Shown here: in pieces, positions 25,969 to 36,222 of the stretch
How the letters are laid out: each line of letters begins with the position of its first letter
How positions within the stretch are numbered: the stretch's first letter is position 1
NCBI RefSeq assembly: GCF_042434095.1
Contig: NZ_JBHLUE010000026.1
Location: forward strand, 558,001 to 622,000
Direction: 5' to 3'
DNA length: 64,000 bases
Origin: KBS50 sp042434095
GTDB taxonomy: Bacteria; Actinomycetota; Actinomycetes; Mycobacteriales; Micromonosporaceae
Made by a program: the position numbers and the translations under genes
The notes under the pieces: generated by a model
The model's input: only the letters and a program-made list of their open reading frames with translations
Database searches by the model: none
What the model was told of the DNA's origin: nothing

Positions 25969-26886
25969 TTGCACGCGGTGATCCTCGCCGGCGGCAAGGG
26001 AGTGCGGTTGCGGCCCTACACGACCGCGCTGCCCAAGCCCCTGATGCCGATCGGTGACAGCCACTCGATCCTGGAGATCGTGCTCGACCAGCTCGCGGCG
26101 CGCGGCTTCCGCTCCGTGACGCTGGCCATCAACCATCTCGGTCCGCTGATCCGGGCGTTCGTCGGCGGCGGCGAGCGGTGGGGGCTGAGCGTCGACTACG
26201 CCGAGGAGGAACGGCCGCTATCCACGGTCGGTCCGCTGTTCGGCCTCAAGGACCGGCTGCCCGACGAGTTCCTGGTGATGAACGGCGACATCCTCACCGA
26301 CCTGGACTACGCCGACCTGCTGCGCACCCATGCCATCTCCGGCGCCGGCCTCACCCTCGCCACCTCCGAGCGGGTGCACCGGGTCGACTTCGGGGTCCTG
26401 GACGTGTCGGCGGGCCGGATCGTCGGCTTCCGGGAGAAGCCAACGCTGCGGTATCCGGTCAGCATGGGCGTGTACGGGATGTCCCGCAAGACGCTCGCGC
26501 CGTACGCGCCGGGGCAGCCCCTCGGGTTCGACCAGCTGGTGCTGGACCTGCTCGCGGCCGGCGACAGCCCGGCCACGTACCCGTTCGACGGGTTCTGGCT
26601 CGACATCGGCCGCCCGGAGGACTACGACGAGGCCAACCGGGCGTTCGGCCAGCTCCGGCAGATCCTCCTGCCGACCGACCGGTCGGCGCGCCCGGCGCCC
26701 CCGGCCGTGCCGCCGCCGTCGGCCGCGGCGCCGGTGTCGCCGGCCCTGCCGCCGCTGTCCGGGACGGCGCCGGTGTCCCCGGGGCTGCCCCCGCTGTCCC
26801 GGACACCGGCGGCAGCCCCGGTGTCCCCGGGGCTGCCCCCGCTGTCCCCGGCGAGCGCGCCGGCGCCGCCGGGGGAGCTGGTATGA
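25969..26886 (+). CDS. Sugar-phosphate nucleotidyltransferase
   Basis: A 305-residue protein with the nucleotidyltransferase signature LAGGKGVRLRPYT..PKPLMPI, then MNGDILTDLDY carrying the metal-binding Asp, FREKPTL and FWLDIGRPEDY. It makes an NDP-sugar from a sugar 1-phosphate and NTP and would supply the exopolysaccharide synthase. It starts at a TTG preceded by GGGGAGG, 25 bases after the membrane-protein gene. The last 70 residues are a Pro/Ser-rich repeat tail (26731-26850) not found in typical enzymes of this family, whose core ends near residue 235. Confidence 0.88.
   Translation: MHAVILAGGKGVRLRPYTTALPKPLMPIGDSHSILEIVLDQLAARGFRSVTLAINHLGPLIRAFVGGGERWGLSVDYAEEERPLSTVGPLFGLKDRLPDEFLVMNGDILTDLDYADLLRTHAISGAGLTLATSERVHRVDFGVLDVSAGRIVGFREKPTLRYPVSMGVYGMSRKTLAPYAPGQPLGFDQLVLDLLAAGDSPATYPFDGFWLDIGRPEDYDEANRAFGQLRQILLPTDRSARPAPPAVPPPSAAAPVSPALPPLSGTAPVSPGLPPLSRTPAAAPVSPGLPPLSPASAPAPPGELV
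26731..26850 (+). repeat. In-frame Pro/Ser minisatellite, nucleotidyltransferase C-terminus
   Basis: Three copies of a PVSPxLPPLS-coding block start at 26731, 26770 and 26818. Spacing differs by multiples of three, so the frame is kept. Confidence 0.88.
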
Positions 26887-27779
26887 CCCGGGTGCTGCTG
26901 TTCGGGGCGTCCGGATTCATCGGCCGGCACACCAGGACGGCGCTGGCGGCCGACACCCGGGTGGCCGAGGTCATCTGCCCCGGTCGCGACGCGCACGACC
27001 TGGTCGACGGTCCGGTGAGCGGGCTGGCGGCGCTGCTCCGGGAGGCCGCGCCGGACGCGGTGGTCAGCTGCGTGGGCGCGCTCACCGGCTCGACCACGCG
27101 GCTGTGCACGGCCAACGCGCTGGTCGCCGCGAAGCTGCTGGACGCGGCGGAGGCGGCCGCGCCGGCGGCCCGGCTGGTCCGGCTCGGCTCGGCCGGCGAG
27201 TACGGGGTGGTCCCGGCCGGTGAATCGGTCGCCGAGGAGGACCCGGCCCGGCCGCTGAGCCCGTACGGCGTCAGCCACCTGGCCGGAACCCGGCTCTTCC
27301 AGCTGGCCGGCGAGTCCGGGCGGGCGGACGCGGTGTCGCTGCGGGTTTTCAACCCGATCGGCCCCGGGCTGTCCGGGGAAACCCTGCTCGGCCGGGCGGC
27401 GGAGGCGATCCGCGGCGCGCTGGGCGGCGGCGCCGCCGAGATCACCCTCGGACCGCTGTCGGCGTACCGGGACTTCGTGGACGTGCGGGACGTGGCCGCG
27501 CTGGTCAAGGCCGTGGTGCTCGCCCCCCGGCTGCGGCACCGGGTCTTCAACGCCGGCAGCGGCCGGGCGGTCACCGCCCGGCAGGCGGTGGGGCTGCTGG
27601 CGGCCACGGCCGGCTACCACGGCGCGATCCGCGAGGTCGGCGCCGGACCGTCGCGCTCGAGCGCCGTCGACTGGATCCGGGCCGACACCGGCCGGGCCCG
27701 CGCCGAGCTGGGCTGGCGACCGGCCCACGATCTGCCGACCTCCATCATGGACCTGTGGCGCGCCGGGACGGCGTCGTGA
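26883..27779 (+). CDS. NAD-dependent epimerase/dehydratase-family protein with an altered active site
   Basis: A 298-residue extended SDR protein. The N-terminal GASGFIGR motif (8-15) binds NAD(P). The catalytic YxxxK is altered: Y128 is followed by His at 132 (YGVSH) where Lys is expected. An upstream GSAGEYG segment supplies the usual Ser region, and VFNPIGPG and FVDVRDVA are typical later blocks. It may be a sugar epimerase or reductase with a changed mechanism, or a non-catalytic partner. It overlaps its neighbours on both sides (ATGA, GTGA). Confidence 0.85.
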   Translation: MTRVLLFGASGFIGRHTRTALAADTRVAEVICPGRDAHDLVDGPVSGLAALLREAAPDAVVSCVGALTGSTTRLCTANALVAAKLLDAAEAAAPAARLVRLGSAGEYGVVPAGESVAEEDPARPLSPYGVSHLAGTRLFQLAGESGRADAVSLRVFNPIGPGLSGETLLGRAAEAIRGALGGGAAEITLGPLSAYRDFVDVRDVAALVKAVVLAPRLRHRVFNAGSGRAVTARQAVGLLAATAGYHGAIREVGAGPSRSSAVDWIRADTGRARAELGWRPAHDLPTSIMDLWRAGTAS

Positions 27780-28858
27780 GCCGGCAGGCCACGGCCGGGC
27801 GGGCGCGACGGCGCGGCGCGCTCGTCGCGGCCCTCGCCGGGGCGGCCGCGCTGGTGCCGGTGGTCGTGTGGGTGATCGGCCCGGCCGCTCCGGAGGACGG
27901 CGGGCGGGCCGCGCCGACATCCGCGGGCGTCGGGGCGCCCGGCGCCGGCCGCGCCCGGTCCGAGCCGGCCGGCGCCGTCGGCAGCGGGCGCCGGCCGGGC
28001 GGATCCGCCACTCCGGCGCCCGAAACCGCCGGCACGCCACCGCGCGGCCCGATCACCGACTGGGCGTACCAGCTCCAGGGGTACGCCGGCGGTCGGCTCG
28101 ACGCGCTGGCCCGGGGCCGGTACCAGCTCGCCGTGGTGGACCTGGCCCGGGACGCGGGGAGCGACTACTTCAGCCCGGCCGAGATCGGCGCGCTGCGCCG
28201 CAGCGGCAAACGGGTGCTCGCGTACTTCGAGATCGGCAGCATCGAGAACTTCCGGCCGGAGTATCCGGTGCTCCGCCGGGACGCGCCCGACCTGCTCGCC
28301 AACGAGTGGCCGGACTGGCCCGGCGAGTACTTCGGGCACTACTGGGACGCCCGCTGGTGGGACCGGGTCGTCCGGCCCCGGGTGGACCAGGCGCTGCGCG
28401 CCGGCTTCGACGGGGTCTACCTGGACACGCCGCTGGCGTACGAGGAGATCTCGCTGGCCGAGGCCGGCGGCCGGGACCGGGCGCGGCTCGCCGCCGAGAT
28501 GGCCGCGCTGATCACCCGGATCAGCCGGTACGCCAAGGACCGCCGGCCCGGGTTCCTGATCGTCCCGCAGAACTCCCCGGAACTGCGCCGGCAGCGCGGC
28601 TACACCGCCGCCATCGACGGCATCGGGATGGAGGAGCTGTTCTACCTGGCCACCGACGAGCCGTGCGTCCGGGACTGGTGCGCGGAGAACCTGGCCGACG
28701 CCCGGGCGCTGCGCGACGCCGGCAAGTTCGTGCTGGCCGTGGACTACGCCGTACGCGCCGAGCACGTGCGGGCCGCGTGCGACCGGTACCGGGCGGAGCG
28801 GTTCGCCGGCGTGGTCACCGTCCGGGCGCTCGACCGCGCCCCGGCGGCCTGCGGCTGA
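27776..28858 (+). CDS. GH114-like endo-alpha-1,4-galactosaminidase, membrane-anchored or secreted
   Basis: A 360-residue protein with an N-terminal hydrophobic segment (about 12-35) acting as signal or anchor, a short Gly/Ala/Pro linker, then a GH114-type barrel: WAYQLQGY, LAVVDLARDAGSDYFSP, VLAYFEIGSIENFRP, GVYLDTPLAYEE and VPQNSPEL. GH114 enzymes (Ega3 of Aspergillus) cut galactosamine-rich polymers, and such hydrolases are commonly encoded with the synthase. The GTG at 27776 overlaps the preceding stop and is preferred to a GTG 21 bases upstream. It would trim or release the polymer. Confidence 0.85.
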   Translation: MSRQATAGRARRRGALVAALAGAAALVPVVVWVIGPAAPEDGGRAAPTSAGVGAPGAGRARSEPAGAVGSGRRPGGSATPAPETAGTPPRGPITDWAYQLQGYAGGRLDALARGRYQLAVVDLARDAGSDYFSPAEIGALRRSGKRVLAYFEIGSIENFRPEYPVLRRDAPDLLANEWPDWPGEYFGHYWDARWWDRVVRPRVDQALRAGFDGVYLDTPLAYEEISLAEAGGRDRARLAAEMAALITRISRYAKDRRPGFLIVPQNSPELRRQRGYTAAIDGIGMEELFYLATDEPCVRDWCAENLADARALRDAGKFVLAVDYAVRAEHVRAACDRYRAERFAGVVTVRALDRAPAACG

Positions 28859-28898
28859 GCCGTGCCGCCGGCCGGCGCGGGCCGGCGGCGGGAACCAA

Positions 28899-28976
28899 CG
28901 GTCCCGGGGCGGGGCCGGACGAGGCGGTCCCGGGGCGGGGCCGGACGAGGCGGTCCCGAGGCGGGGCCGGACCGAA
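28899..28976. repeat. 26-bp tandem repeat, three copies
   Basis: Three abutting 26-base units begin at 28899, 28925 and 28951, each starting CGGTCCCGGGGCGGGGCCGG (third with one change). They fill the only sizeable gap in the operon, just upstream of the dehydrogenase ribosome site. Confidence 0.92.
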
Positions 28977-28993
28977 AGGGAAGGGACAGCAGG

Positions 28994-30403
28994 ATGAGCA
29001 GGAAGATCGGGATCGTCGGCATGGGCTACGTGGGGCTCACCCTCACCGCCGCGCTCGCCGACCGGGGCTGCACGGTGTACGGGGCGGATGTGTCGCCGGC
29101 GGTCGTGGCGGCGCTCTCCGCCGGCCGGCCGCACATCTTCGAGCCGGGCGTCGCGGACGTGTTCGCCGCGCACACCGGCCGGACCATCCACATCGACACC
29201 GAGTTGCCGCGGGACACCGTCGACGTGGCCGTGATCAGCGTGTCGACGCCGGTGGACAACGTCACCCACCGGCCGAACCTCGCCAACCTGGCCGCCGCGG
29301 CCCGCGCGGTGGCGGCCAGTTGCCGGCCGGACACGCTGGTGGTGGTGCGCAGCACGGTGCCGGTCGGCGCCAGCCGCCGGGTGGTGCTGCCCGAGCTGCG
29401 GGCCGCCTGGGGCGAGCGGGTGCGGCTGGTGATGGCGCCGGAGCGGACCATCCAGGGGCAGGCCCTGCGCGAGCTCGTCGAGCTGCCCCAGGTGGTCGGC
29501 GGCCTGGACGCCGACAGCCTGGCCGCGGGCGTCGAGTTCTTCGGCCAGCTGGCCCGGACCATCGTGCCGGTCAGCGGACTGGAGACGGCCGAGCTGGTGA
29601 AGCTCTCCAACAACTGCCACACCGACCTGATCTACGCGTTCGGCAACGAGGTGGCGCTGATCGCCGAGCGGCACGGCCTGGACCCGCTGGAGGTGATCCG
29701 GGCCGCGAACGTCGACTATCCCCGCCCCGACCTGGCCCGGCCCGGGTACGTGGGCGGCGGCTGCCTCTCCAAGGACCCGTACATCCTGATCGACAGCGCG
29801 GGCGACCGGCGGCCCTTCCTGGTCGGCAAGGCCCGCCAGCTCAACGAGTACCTGCCGGTGCACGTGGCGGAGACCGTGGTCCGGATGCTGGTCGAGGCGC
29901 GCGGCCGCAGCCTCGGGGCCCGCCTCGCGGTGCTCGGCTGGGCGTACAAGGGCTGGCCGCCCACCGACGACATGCGCGGCACCCCGATCGCCACCATGAT
30001 GCGGGTCTTCTCGGCGGCCGGCGTCACCGTGCTGGGCCACGACCCGATGGTGACCGACGACGTGATCCGGCAGTACGGCGGCGAGCCGATCGTGCTGGAC
30101 AAGGCGTTCACCGACGCCGACGCCATCCTGATCATCAACGACCACCCGGACTACCGGGCCATCCGGATCTCCGAGCTGCTCGGCACCCCGCGGCCGGCGT
30201 TCGTCTACGACTCCTGGCGGGTGCTCGACGCGGACGCGGTCACGGCCGCCGGGATCCGGTACGCCGGCCTCGGCTACCTGCCGGCCGCTCGCGCCGCGAC
30301 GGCGGGCGGCGCGGCCGTGCCGGACGGACCGGCGGGCGGCGCGGCCGTGCCGGACAGACCGGCGGGCGGCGCCGCCGGGGTCGACGCGGAGGTGCTGGCA
30401 TGA
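28994..30403 (+). CDS. UDP-sugar 6-dehydrogenase (UDP-glucose / UDP-HexNAc type)
   Basis: A 469-residue UDP-glucose/GDP-mannose dehydrogenase-family enzyme. The N-terminal GMGYVGLTL motif (about 9-17) binds NAD, STVPVG and AELVKLSNNC mark the middle, and catalytic C257 lies in GGGCLSKDPY. The SKDP form of the Cys loop resembles UDP-N-acetyl-hexosamine dehydrogenases more than classical UDP-glucose enzymes, so the product may be an amino-sugar uronate. The last 40 residues hold a 30-base repeat (30301-30375). Its presence suggests the polymer, or a modifying sugar, contains uronic acid. Confidence 0.9.
   Translation: MSRKIGIVGMGYVGLTLTAALADRGCTVYGADVSPAVVAALSAGRPHIFEPGVADVFAAHTGRTIHIDTELPRDTVDVAVISVSTPVDNVTHRPNLANLAAAARAVAASCRPDTLVVVRSTVPVGASRRVVLPELRAAWGERVRLVMAPERTIQGQALRELVELPQVVGGLDADSLAAGVEFFGQLARTIVPVSGLETAELVKLSNNCHTDLIYAFGNEVALIAERHGLDPLEVIRAANVDYPRPDLARPGYVGGGCLSKDPYILIDSAGDRRPFLVGKARQLNEYLPVHVAETVVRMLVEARGRSLGARLAVLGWAYKGWPPTDDMRGTPIATMMRVFSAAGVTVLGHDPMVTDDVIRQYGGEPIVLDKAFTDADAILIINDHPDYRAIRISELLGTPRPAFVYDSWRVLDADAVTAAGIRYAGLGYLPAARAATAGGAAVPDGPAGGAAVPDRPAGGAAGVDAEVLA
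30301..30375 (+). repeat. In-frame 30-bp repeat at the dehydrogenase C-terminus
   Basis: Two and a half copies of a 30-base unit encode AGGAAVPDGP-like decapeptides right before the end of the protein. Confidence 0.9.
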
Positions 30404-31368
30404 GGGCGCTGCTGCTCGGCGGGGCCGGCTTCATCGGCCTGCACCTCGCCCGCCGCCTGGTCGCCGACGGGCACCGGGTGACGATCGTGGACGACTTCTC
30501 GCGCGGCCGCGACGACGCGGATCTCGACCGCCTCCGCGGGCACCCGGCGGTGCGGGTGATCTCCGGAGACCTGACGGCGCCCGGCACCTGGGCCGGCCTG
30601 CCCACCGAATGGGACCAGATCTACCTGCTGGCCGCCGTCGTGGGCGTGCGCAACGTGGAGCAGGATCCGGCTCGGGTGGTCCGGGTCAACACCCTCGCCG
30701 CGCTGCACCTGCTGGACTGGGTGGCGCCGGGCCAGCGGGTGTTCTTCGCCTCCACCAGCGAGGTGTACGCCGGCGGCGTGACGGCCGGACTGGTGCCGGT
30801 GCCCACCCCGGAGACGGTGCCGGCGGCCATCGCCGACATCACCGCGCCGCGCTTCGCGTACGCGGTCAGCAAGCTGCTCGGGGAGGCCGCGTTCCTGCAC
30901 ACGGCCCGCGCCCGTGGCTTCGCCACCGTGGTCGGCCGGTTCCACAACGTGTACGGGCCACGGATGGGCGCCGACCACGTGATCCCGGAGATGTCCCTGC
31001 GCGCCATGCGGGGCGTCGACCCGTTCCCGGTCCCGGGCGCCGACCAGTACCGGGCGTTCTGCCACGTGGACGACGCGGTCGAGGCCATGCTCCGGCTGAT
31101 GGCCAACCCGGCCGCCGCCGGGCAGATCGTGCACATCGGCAACGACCGCGGGGAGACGAACATCGCCGACCTGGCCAAGCTGATCCTGCGGGTGGCCGGG
31201 GCCAGCCCGACCATCGAGGCCGCGCCCGCGCCGCCCGGCTCGGTCCACCGCCGCTGCCCGGACCTGTCCCGGCTGCGGGCGCTGACCGGCTACGAGCCGA
31301 CCACCAGCCTGGAGGAGGGCGTCCGGGCCACGTACGCCTGGTATCTCGAGCACGGGTGGCCGCGATGA
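30400..31368 (+). CDS. NAD-dependent sugar epimerase/dehydratase
   Basis: A 322-residue extended SDR. It has GGAGFIGLH for NAD binding, DDFSRG, the Ser of ASTSEVY, an intact YxxxK (Y154, K158 in YAVSK), and RFHNVYGPR. It is close to UDP-glucuronate decarboxylase/4-epimerase relatives and could act on the product of the preceding dehydrogenase, or make UDP-GalNAc from UDP-GlcNAc. It is joined to both neighbours by ATGA overlaps. Substrate is inferred only. Confidence 0.9.
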   Translation: MRALLLGGAGFIGLHLARRLVADGHRVTIVDDFSRGRDDADLDRLRGHPAVRVISGDLTAPGTWAGLPTEWDQIYLLAAVVGVRNVEQDPARVVRVNTLAALHLLDWVAPGQRVFFASTSEVYAGGVTAGLVPVPTPETVPAAIADITAPRFAYAVSKLLGEAAFLHTARARGFATVVGRFHNVYGPRMGADHVIPEMSLRAMRGVDPFPVPGADQYRAFCHVDDAVEAMLRLMANPAAAGQIVHIGNDRGETNIADLAKLILRVAGASPTIEAAPAPPGSVHRRCPDLSRLRALTGYEPTTSLEEGVRATYAWYLEHGWPR

Positions 31369-32057
31369 GCCGGCGGCCGATCTGCTTCTACTACGGCGAC
31401 GGGCGGCTGGACCAGCTCGTCGGATACCAGCGCGTGGTCCTGCAACCGGGCTTCTACCGGCCGGCCGAGCTGCGATACCTGGCGGAGCACGACGTGCAGG
31501 CGCTGGGCTACCTGTCCCTGTCCGAGGACCAGGGGCCGCCCGCGCCGTGGCAGCGCCCGGACCGCAATCCGGACTGGGGCGGCGCCTTCGTGTACGTCGA
31601 TCACCCGCTCTGGGTGGCGCACGTGATCGGGGCGGCGAAGGCGGCCCTCGACCGGGGCTTCGCGGGGCTCTTCCTGGACACCCTCAACGTGGAGCTGACC
31701 CATCCCGAGGACGTGCCGCACCTGCTCACCCTGGTGGCGGCGGTACGGGAGGAGGCCGAGCCGGCGTACCTGCTGGCCAATCGCGGCTTCGGGATGCTGC
31801 CCCGGCTGGCCGAGATCGTCGACGGGATCGTCTTCGAGTCGTTCTCGGTGCGGTGGACCGCCGAGGGCTACGCGCGGTGGCCGTCGGACGTGCTGGAGTT
31901 CCATGCCCAGATCGCCGAGCAGCTGCTGCGGCTGGAGCTGGACCTGTACAGCCTCGACTACGCGGACAGCCCGGGCCTGGCCGACTATGCCGAGCGGCGG
32001 GCCCGGATGTTCGGCCTGCAGTCCTTCGTCAGCGACCGGGCCCTGTCCCGGACCTGA
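31365..32057 (+). CDS. PelA-hydrolase / GH114-like barrel protein without signal peptide
   Basis: A 230-residue protein matching the hydrolase half of PelA-type proteins: FYYGDGRLDQL opening, QALGYLSLSEDQG, GLFLDTLN, LLANRGFGMLPRL and VDGIVFESF. These are the strand ends that carry acidic catalytic residues in GH114/GH166 barrels. It starts with MSRRPICFYY, so no export signal is visible. PelA normally works in the periplasm, so a cytosolic version is unexpected and could be a lipid-linked or intracellular editing enzyme. It is the last gene of the operon; a strong terminator follows at 32182. Confidence 0.75.
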   Translation: MSRRPICFYYGDGRLDQLVGYQRVVLQPGFYRPAELRYLAEHDVQALGYLSLSEDQGPPAPWQRPDRNPDWGGAFVYVDHPLWVAHVIGAAKAALDRGFAGLFLDTLNVELTHPEDVPHLLTLVAAVREEAEPAYLLANRGFGMLPRLAEIVDGIVFESFSVRWTAEGYARWPSDVLEFHAQIAEQLLRLELDLYSLDYADSPGLADYAERRARMFGLQSFVSDRALSRT

Positions 32058-32181
32058 TGACCGCCCGACCCGAGCCGGGCCGCCGCCCGACCCGAGCCGG
32101 GCCGCCGGACGCGGGTCGGCCGGATGTCCGGCGTGGGCCGGGCCGGGGGCCCGGCGTCGCCCGGGGGAGTGGCCGAGCCGC

Positions 32182-32217
32182 GGTGGGCCGGCCCCGCGAT
32201 CGCGGAGCCGGCCCACC
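32182..32217. terminator. Bidirectional hairpin terminator
   Basis: GGTGGGCCGGC (32182-32192) and GCCGGCCCACC (32207-32217) form a perfect 11-bp stem. The loop itself contains the palindrome CCGCGATCGCGG. It lies between the convergent ends of the exopolysaccharide operon and the catalase gene. Confidence 0.8.
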
Positions 32218-32231
32218 GGCGACGCATCGGG

Positions 32232-34493
<2,262 letters not shown>

Positions 34494-34534
34494 CGGGGGT
34501 ACCTTTCCGTGGGCATAGCTGGCTCGCTGTGCCC

Positions 34535-34559
34535 CTACCCCGGCAAAATGCGTAAAAAC
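34535..34559 (-). promoter_or_regulatory. Stress-sigma (SigB/SigF-like) promoter of the catalase gene
   Basis: On the minus strand GTTT (34559-34556), a 15-base spacer and GGGTAG (34540-34535) fit the actinobacterial general-stress pattern GTTT-N(14-16)-GGGTAT. It lies 42 bases upstream of the start codon. Stress control of katE is well known in this group; the call here is by pattern. Confidence 0.6.
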
Positions 34560-34627
34560 ACCCGCCGGTCCGGGACCGGGCCGGCCCGGGGTCACCCGGA
34601 CCGGCCCGGCGCGGACGGCGGTGGATG

Positions 34628-36001
34628 TCAGGCCGGCAGCCGCCACACCTGGTTGGCGCCGCCGAAGCAGTCCCAGATCTGCAGCCGGGTGCCGTCGGCC
34701 GAGCCGTTGTCGGTGGCGTCCAGGCACTTGTTCGACTGCGGGTTGCGCAGCGTGCCGTTGGACTGGGCCTGCCAGACCTGGGCGCCGGTGCCGTTGCAGT
34801 CCCAGAGCTGGACCTTGGCGCCGTTGGCGGTGGAGCCGCTGGTCACGTCGGCGCACTTGGCCAGGGCGCGCAGCGTGCCGTCGCCGCCCACCGTCCAGGA
34901 CTGTGCGGCCGTGCCGTTGCAGGTGTAGAGCTGGATGGCGGTGCCGTTGGCGGTGCCGGCCGCGGCGACGTCCACGCACTTGCCGGCGATGCCGGTGATC
35001 GGGCCGGTCCGGCCGGTCGGCGGCGGCGTGCCACCCGTGACGGTCTGGTAGATCGCGCTGACCAGCGAGGTGGAGCCGGTGCTGTCCTGGGACAGTTCCC
35101 AGTTCATCATCCCGCCGGCGTTGGCCAGCGCCCACTGGGTCTTGCGCGTGATCGTCGGGATGCCGTTGTAGCACTCCTGGGAGCCACCGACCGTGGCGCA
35201 GTCGCGGTTCGCGTTGGCCGGGTCCATGCCGACCAGCGCCGCGTAGGTGTAGTAGCCCGGCCGGCTGTAGAACGGCACCCCGAGCACGGCCTTGGCGGCG
35301 GGCAGGCCGCGCGCCTTCCAGCCGTTGACGCTGGCGATCGACCAGTCGTAGTTGGCGTGCGGGCTGCCGCCGTCGTACGCCATGATGTTCAGCCAGTCGA
35401 CGTAGCCGAAGACGGTGGTCGGGACCCCCTGCAGGTAGTAGCCCTCGGAGACCACGGCCGAGGTGAGCAGCTTGCCGCGGGCGTGCAGGGCGGTGCTCAG
35501 CTGCTGCATCAGCGACGCGTAGTTGTTGGCCGACGTGCCGGGGTCGGGATATTCCCAGTCGATGTCGACGCCGTCGAGGTTGTACTGGTTGACGAATCCG
35601 ATCACGTTGTTCACGAACGCGCCCCGGGCGCCCGAGTTGCCGGCGAGGGCCTCGAACGCGGAGTCGTCGCCGTCGTTCCAGCCGCCGATTGCGATCGACA
35701 CCTTCACGTTGTTGGCGTGCCCGAGCGAGACCAGCGAGGAGAGTTTGCCGGGATTGTCCACCGCCCGCAGCGTGCCGTCGGCGTTCGGCAGCGCGAACGC
35801 GTAGTTGATGTGGGTGAGCTTGCCGTACTGGACGGCGTTGACATCGCCGCTCCAGGACGGCAGGTAGCCGACGCTCTTGAAGTTGTTGGGCAGCACGGCG
35901 GCCTCGGCGGCGGCCGGCGCGAGGGCGACGGTGGCGCCGGCGGTGACCAGGGCGAGCAGGCCGGCCGCAACCGTCGAGCGGCGGGGGCGTGGTGAGGGCA
36001 T
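34628..36001 (-). CDS. Secreted GH18 chitinase with ricin-type (CBM13) lectin domain
   Basis: A 457-residue exported enzyme: signal peptide (basic start, Ala-rich core, AEA|AV cleavage near 33), a GH18 barrel with catalytic DxxDxDxE in LDGVDIDWEYP (about 142-149), SIAIGGW and MNWELSQD blocks, a short Thr/Pro/Gly linker, and a C-terminal beta-trefoil with three QxW repeats (QSW, QVW, QVW). It hydrolyses chitin. The ATG at 36001 has GGGAAGG upstream and begins the signal peptide. A TTGACA/TATTAT promoter is at 36108-36137. No dasR-like palindrome was seen. Confidence 0.94.
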   Translation of the reverse strand: MPSPRPRRSTVAAGLLALVTAGATVALAPAAAEAAVLPNNFKSVGYLPSWSGDVNAVQYGKLTHINYAFALPNADGTLRAVDNPGKLSSLVSLGHANNVKVSIAIGGWNDGDDSAFEALAGNSGARGAFVNNVIGFVNQYNLDGVDIDWEYPDPGTSANNYASLMQQLSTALHARGKLLTSAVVSEGYYLQGVPTTVFGYVDWLNIMAYDGGSPHANYDWSIASVNGWKARGLPAAKAVLGVPFYSRPGYYTYAALVGMDPANANRDCATVGGSQECYNGIPTITRKTQWALANAGGMMNWELSQDSTGSTSLVSAIYQTVTGGTPPPTGRTGPITGIAGKCVDVAAAGTANGTAIQLYTCNGTAAQSWTVGGDGTLRALAKCADVTSGSTANGAKVQLWDCNGTGAQVWQAQSNGTLRNPQSNKCLDATDNGSADGTRLQIWDCFGGANQVWRLPA

Positions 36002-36107
36002 CGAGGACCTTCCCGGTGGCGGGGCGCGGCGCCGTACGTCCCGCCCGGCCCGGGTCGGACCCGTGGCCGGGTGGGGCGGACGAGCGGGGTCTCCTCGAGG
36101 CAGCAAA

Positions 36108-36149
36108 ATAATAAGGACAGTTAACAAAAGATGTCAACGATAGCTTTCG
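36108..36149 (-). promoter_or_regulatory. Housekeeping-type promoter of the chitinase gene with CGAAAG element
   Basis: On the minus strand: CGAAAG (36149-36144), TTGACA (36137-36132), 18-base spacer, TATTAT (36113-36108). The start codon is about 105 bases downstream. The CGAAAG-TTGACA arrangement recurs upstream of the xylanase. Confidence 0.7.
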
Positions 36150-36222
36150 ATGCCCCGCCAACGACCGGCGGGCCGGTCCGGGACAACCCGAACCGACCCG
36201 CCGGCCACCTTCCCCGGGAGGA

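Noticed and set aside
34494..36161. Upstream extension of the catalase frame
   Set aside because: The frame is open, but these codons overlap the chitinase gene. The catalase has its own Met start with a ribosome site at 34493 and a normal full length from there.
34628..36222. DasR-type chitin regulator site near the chitinase gene
   Set aside because: No ACTGGTCTAGACCAGT-like palindrome was found.
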